This document shows, piece by piece, positions 32,611 to 36,804 of a stretch of 36,804 bases of DNA (the first letter of the stretch is position 1; every line of letters starts with the position of its first letter). Made by a program: the position numbers and the translations under genes. Source of the stretch: an uncultured Magnetospirillum sp. (lineage in GTDB: Bacteria > Pseudomonadota > Alphaproteobacteria > Rhodospirillales > Magnetospirillaceae); NCBI RefSeq assembly GCF_903853455.1, contig NZ_CAINTR010000014.1, forward strand, positions 1-36,804. Reading direction: 5' to 3'. The notes beneath the pieces are model-generated. The model did no database searches. It saw nothing but the letters and a program-made list of their open reading frames with translations, and had not been told where the DNA came from.

Positions 32611-33036
32611 ATGGCAGCCGGAAACGTCTGCATCATCATCGTCGATGACAACGCCCATATGCGGCGATTGATCGGAACCGTGTTGGGAGCGCTGCCGGGG
32701 GCGGAGGTCATCGAAGCCCGCTCGCCCAGCGCGGCGCGGGCGTTGATGGTGGCGCATCGGCCCCATCTGGTGATCCTGGACTGGTCGGGCGACCACACCG
32801 ACGGCGTCCTGTTCCTGCATCACCTGCGGCGCGGTGAAATCGGCCGTCGCGACGTTCCGGTGCTGGCGCTGAGCCGGACCCTTCACCACGTCGTTCTCGA
32901 ACAGGCCCTGGAAATCGGCATCGACGAGGTGATCGGCAAGCCGATTTCCGCCATGGAAATGATCGACCGGGCCACTACGCTGATCGAGTTCGACCGCCGT
33001 CGGCGCGAGCGGGCCGACGCGGATGCGGCGGAATAG
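32611..33036 (+). CDS. Stand-alone receiver-domain protein (CheY-like)
   Basis: The 141-residue protein is a single receiver. Acidic residues D12/D13 (IVDDN), phospho-acceptor D57 (LVILDWSG), Ser in ALSRT and K110 (IGKPIS) are at CheY-like positions. A charged tail of about 15 residues (DRRRRERADADAAE) ends it. I chose the ATG at 32611, with GGAGG about 7 nt upstream; a GTG ten codons earlier is less likely. With no output domain it should act by protein contact or as a phosphorelay step. The HPt gene downstream begins 5 nt after its stop. Confidence 0.85.
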   Translation: MAAGNVCIIIVDDNAHMRRLIGTVLGALPGAEVIEARSPSAARALMVAHRPHLVILDWSGDHTDGVLFLHHLRRGEIGRRDVPVLALSRTLHHVVLEQALEIGIDEVIGKPISAMEMIDRATTLIEFDRRRRERADADAAE

Positions 33037-33040
33037 CAAG

Positions 33041-33451
33041 ATGCCCCCCGGTCAGGAGCCGCCCGACATCGATCCTGCCGCCCTGGCCCGTGCCGAGGCC
33101 GCCGTGGCCGGCCTGTCCGAGCGTTACCTCTCCTGGGCCGCCGCCGACTTGGTGCGCCTGGAGGACTGTCTGGCCCCGATGCTGAGTCGCCCGGAGGAGT
33201 GGTCCGAACGGCTGGGGCCGTTGTTCGCCATCGTTCATGACATGAAGGGGCAGGGCGCCACCTTCGACTACCCCCTGGTCAGTGAGTTGGGCCGCCGGCT
33301 GTGCCGGTTGCTGGAATCCTCTCCCGACCCGACCGCGAAGGATCGCGAGCGGGTCGCCGGCCTGGCGGCTGCCATGGGGCGGGTGATCCGGGAGCGGCTG
33401 GCCGGCGACGGCGGCGAGGAAGGCCGCCGGCTGCTGGCGGATTGTCTATAG
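33041..33451 (+). CDS. Stand-alone HPt-like phosphotransfer protein
   Basis: The 136-residue protein is helical and contains FAIVHDMKGQGATFDYPLVSEL, the HPt active-site pattern HxxKG with His66 as the likely phosphorylated residue. This is followed by the usual helix LGRRLCRLLE. HPt proteins carry phosphate between receivers. An earlier in-frame ATG at 33023 would overlap the receiver stop; either start is possible. It is transcribed with the receiver gene just upstream. Its stop codon overlaps the stop of the converging Sel1 gene in the palindrome CTATAG. Confidence 0.75.
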   Translation: MPPGQEPPDIDPAALARAEAAVAGLSERYLSWAAADLVRLEDCLAPMLSRPEEWSERLGPLFAIVHDMKGQGATFDYPLVSELGRRLCRLLESSPDPTAKDRERVAGLAAAMGRVIRERLAGDGGEEGRRLLADCL

Positions 33452-34597
33452 GCCCTGAGAGTCGCGGAATTCCTGGACCATCTGGCGGGCGCGGGCGAGC
33501 TGGCGCTGCGAGAGCGTCTTGGCGACCGCTTCGCGGGCGGCGGGCGCCCCCTCTTCGCCCAAGGCGGCGGCGAGGTCGTACATGACATAGGCGCGCACCG
33601 GGTCCTTGGCGAAGAATCCCTGCCCCTTGGCGGAATACTCGGCCAGGGCCATCATGGCTTCGGTGTGGCCCTGGGCGGCGGCGGCCTCCAGCCAGGTGAC
33701 GCCGGCCACCATGTCGAGCGGCAGTTCCATGCCGCCGACCAGCGCCATGCCCAGGGCGTATTGGGCTTCGGCGTGACCGCGACGGGCGGCGGCTTCCAGG
33801 AGGCGCCCGCCTTCGACGATGCCGGGCCGCAGTTGAATCGCCTTGTCCTCGGAATCCGCCGGCTTGGTGGAAAGCCACACCGCGCCGAACGGACGGTCCG
33901 TCTTGCGGTCGGCTTCCTTGGGGCTCCATTCCTCCTCGCTCGGCACGCGCCAGCCGGCCGGCAGGCTCAGCAGCATGCGGCCGAGACGGAATTCGGCTTC
34001 GACATTGCCGTGCAGCAGGGCGGCCAGGCGATACCAACCCTCGGCCTCCGACCGGTTGGGGGCGATGCCGATACCGTTTTCATAGGCTTCCGCCAGGATC
34101 ATGGCGGCCTTGAGGTCGCCGTCCAAAGCCTTCTCCGCGATCCATTTCAGGCCGTGGTCGCCGCCGACCGAGACGATCTTGCCGGACAGCACCAGATCGA
34201 CCCACTGATCCTGGGCGGGGATGTCGCCCAGCACGGCGGCCCGATACCACCACTGGCCGGCCTGGACCATGTCGCTCTTGGCGCCGCGGCCGTCCTGATG
34301 GGCCTTGGCCGCTTCGACGGCGGCGTGGGCGTTGCCGTTGGTGGCGGCCAATTCGAACCAGATCAACGCCAGCTTGGCATCGGCCTTGGCGCCGTGGCCG
34401 TCGCGGTAGGCGAGGCCAAGCTCGTATTGCGCCTCGGCATCGCCCTTGGCGGCGGCGGCGGTCAGGGTGCCGAAATGGCTCTCGGCGGCCGGCTTGGCGG
34501 CGGCCGGCTTGGGCTTGGCGGCCTTGGCGGTCGCGGCCTGACACGCCAGCGGCATGGCGAAGGCGAGCAGCGCGGCGACGAATGCGGCGGTCCTCAT
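33446..34597 (-). CDS. Secreted Sel1-like (TPR) repeat protein
   Basis: The protein is 383 residues from the ATG at 34595-34597. A signal peptide (RTAAFVAALLAFAMPLACQAATA) is followed by a Lys/Ala/Pro-rich spacer and then Sel1 repeats, for example GDAEAQYELGLAYRDGHGAKADAKLALIWFELAA, GNVEAEFRLGRMLLSLPAG and GHAEAQYALGMALVGG. Repeats span about residues 45-360 with one irregular insertion near 230-265. Sel1 proteins are protein-interaction scaffolds; this one would act in the periplasm. I chose this start because it gives the signal peptide; the frame is open 22 codons further upstream. It diverges from aatA. Confidence 0.85.
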   Translation of the reverse strand: MRTAAFVAALLAFAMPLACQAATAKAAKPKPAAAKPAAESHFGTLTAAAAKGDAEAQYELGLAYRDGHGAKADAKLALIWFELAATNGNAHAAVEAAKAHQDGRGAKSDMVQAGQWWYRAAVLGDIPAQDQWVDLVLSGKIVSVGGDHGLKWIAEKALDGDLKAAMILAEAYENGIGIAPNRSEAEGWYRLAALLHGNVEAEFRLGRMLLSLPAGWRVPSEEEWSPKEADRKTDRPFGAVWLSTKPADSEDKAIQLRPGIVEGGRLLEAAARRGHAEAQYALGMALVGGMELPLDMVAGVTWLEAAAAQGHTEAMMALAEYSAKGQGFFAKDPVRAYVMYDLAAALGEEGAPAAREAVAKTLSQRQLARARQMVQEFRDSQGL

Positions 34598-34714
34598 GAG
34601 GTCCAGCTTTCCACTGACTTGGGAACGGGGGCGCATGATTCCACTTCCCGCCGACGAAGGCAATCGGAGCTTGGCGGGCGGCGCGGTATATTTGCCCTGT
34701 CCAATGCGAAACCG

Positions 34715-34766
34715 ATGCCGGCGAACCTTTCCTGTTTCGCCGGCATTCAGCCGCCATTGCGGCGGG
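34715..34766. promoter_or_regulatory. Two adjacent hairpins upstream of aatA
   Basis: ATGCCGGCGAA (34715-34725) pairs perfectly with 34736-34746 (11 bp, 10-nt loop), and a small CCGCC/GGCGG hairpin follows at 34752-34765. They lie in the 273-bp divergent region between the Sel1 gene and aatA, about 105 nt before the aatA start. A further palindromic CGCGCGCTCGCGCG lies near 34816. They could be an operator or leader structure; no promoter is clear. Confidence 0.4.
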
Positions 34767-34831
34767 GCAATTTATTGACCCGCCGTTAATATCGATGGAC
34801 GGATATTGCGAAACCGCGCGCTCGCGCGTAG

Positions 34832-36073
<1,242 letters not shown>

Positions 36074-36096
36074 GCCGAGGCGGATCTATCGAAGAA

Positions 36097-36220
36097 ACCC
36101 TCTCCCGCTGGCGGGAGAGGGTGGCGAGCATCGCGAGCCGGGTGAGGGCTCCAGAATGGCCCTCACCCTCCCACCGCTTTCGCGGCGGGCCCCTCCCTCT
36201 CCCGCAAGCGGGCGAGGGGT
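36097..36220. repeat. Intergenic repeat with end hairpins after aatA
   Basis: The left hairpin ACCCTCTCCCGC (36097-36108) pairs perfectly with 36111-36122. The right hairpin (36195-36205 with 36208-36218, one mismatch) is followed by GTTTTC and can terminate aatA transcription. The two ends are related to each other. The CCCTCTCCCGC...GGCGAGAGGG style resembles a family of intergenic repeats common in proteobacteria. Confidence 0.65.
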
Positions 36221-36245
36221 TTTCAACAGCCTCATCGCCCACGCG

Positions 36246-36804
36246 TCACGACGCCTGGGCGCGGACCTCGCTCAGGAAACAGGCGATCTCGCGCGTCAGT
36301 TCCTCGTTGTGGTCGATCATCTCGCGGCTTGAATTCGCCACCTCCTCGGCGGCGCTTTGGCTGACATGGGCACCATCGGAGACGCGGCCGATATGGCCGG
36401 ACACCTCGCAGGTGCCGCGCGCGGCCTCCTGCACCGAGCGGGTGATCTCGTGGATGGCGGCGTTCTGCTCCTCCACCGCGCCGGCGATGGAGGCGGTGGC
36501 CTCGTCCACCCGGTGGATGGTCTCGCCGATATGGCGGATGGCGGCTACCGCGCGGTCGGTTTCGGCCTGGACCGAACCGATCTGGGCGGTGATCTCCTGG
36601 GTCGCCTTGGCGGTCTGGTTGGCCAGGGTCTTGACCTCGTTGGCCACCACGGCGAAGCCCTTGCCGGCCTCGCCCGCCCGTGCCGCCTCGATGGTGGCGT
36701 TGAGCGCCAGCAGGTTGGTCTGCGACGCGATGTCGTCGATCAGGCGCACCACCTCGCCGATGCGGCCGGCGGCGGCGGCGAGGCTGGAGACCATGGTATT
36801 GGTC
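36246..36804 (-). CDS. Methyl-accepting chemotaxis protein, C-terminal part (runs off the window)
   Basis: The visible 186 residues are the cytoplasmic signalling domain. The hairpin tip motif [40 protein letters not shown], which binds CheA and CheW, is intact and is followed by the returning coiled coil with [18 protein letters not shown]. The upstream part, including any sensor and HAMP regions, lies beyond position 36804. No pentapeptide for CheR binding is seen at the C-terminus (SEVRAQAS). Confidence 0.92.
   Translation of the reverse strand, partial: TNTMVSSLAAAAGRIGEVVRLIDDIASQTNLLALNATIEAARAGEAGKGFAVVANEVKTLANQTAKATQEITAQIGSVQAETDRAVAAIRHIGETIHRVDEATASIAGAVEEQNAAIHEITRSVQEAARGTCEVSGHIGRVSDGAHVSQSAAEEVANSSREMIDHNEELTREIACFLSEVRAQAS

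Overview
The window is high-GC chromosomal DNA from an alphaproteobacterium. Gene content and protein style point to the Rhodospirillales, most likely Magnetospirillum or a close relative: a dctB/dctD pair, a Rhizobium-type aatA, an lptF-lptD-surA-pdxA-rsmA cluster, many response-regulator parts, and very GC-biased third codon positions. The genus is an inference from protein style; no marker gene in the window fixes it.

Layout. (1) Positions 1-2408 are a degraded genomic island next to tRNA-Gln(CTG). It holds the tail of an ISL3-type transposase, a SpoVG-like small protein, an AT-richer orphan gene, two copies of one palindrome, and a chimeric gene whose first part is a tyrosine recombinase and whose last part is a clamp-loader-like AAA+ ATPase. 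(2) Positions 2734-4513 carry ppx and rlmE, followed by a mobile-looking inverted repeat and a terminator. (3) Positions 4827-10834 are a C4-dicarboxylate-type regulon: an MHS-family transporter with a sigma-54 promoter and two enhancer palindromes in front of it, the activator dctD, and, separated by a PRC-barrel gene and a 24-codon membrane peptide gene, the sensor kinase dctB. (4) Positions 10905-15100 are housekeeping and accessory genes: purC, a small Cys-rich protein, a DTW-domain protein, a MAPEG protein, eamA and ruvX. (5) Positions 15110-20817 contain a receiver/pentapeptide-repeat fusion protein, an Atm1-type ABC exporter, and an ABC-2 exporter operon whose permease gene is flanked by two inverted copies of a roughly 100-bp repeat. 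(6) Positions 20971-23530 hold tsaC and a FAD-linked 2-hydroxyacid dehydrogenase, separated by another inverted repeat. (7) Positions 23577-30679 form the compact envelope/cofactor cluster lptF-lptD-surA-pdxA-rsmA. (8) Positions 30739-33451 are an unknown acidic/proline-rich protein followed by a stand-alone receiver and a stand-alone HPt protein. (9) The end of the window has a Sel1-repeat secreted protein, aatA, an intergenic repeat and the C-terminus of a chemotaxis receptor.

How the genes work together. DctB should sense dicarboxylates and phosphorylate DctD. DctD would bind the tandem palindromes at 6300-6352 and activate the sigma-54 promoter at 6213-6227, driving the MHS transporter instead of the usual DctA. 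LptF, LptD and SurA all serve lipopolysaccharide export and outer-membrane assembly, and pdxA and rsmA are translationally coupled behind them. The receiver and HPt genes could be phosphorelay parts tied to the unknown protein upstream.

The observations I rate highest are the recombinase/clamp-loader chimera, the multi-hairpin repeat with compensatory stem changes that supplies a Shine-Dalgarno sequence, the complete sigma-54/enhancer architecture of the transporter, and the unknown-protein/receiver/HPt cluster. Nothing here is a clear new defence or biosynthetic system.
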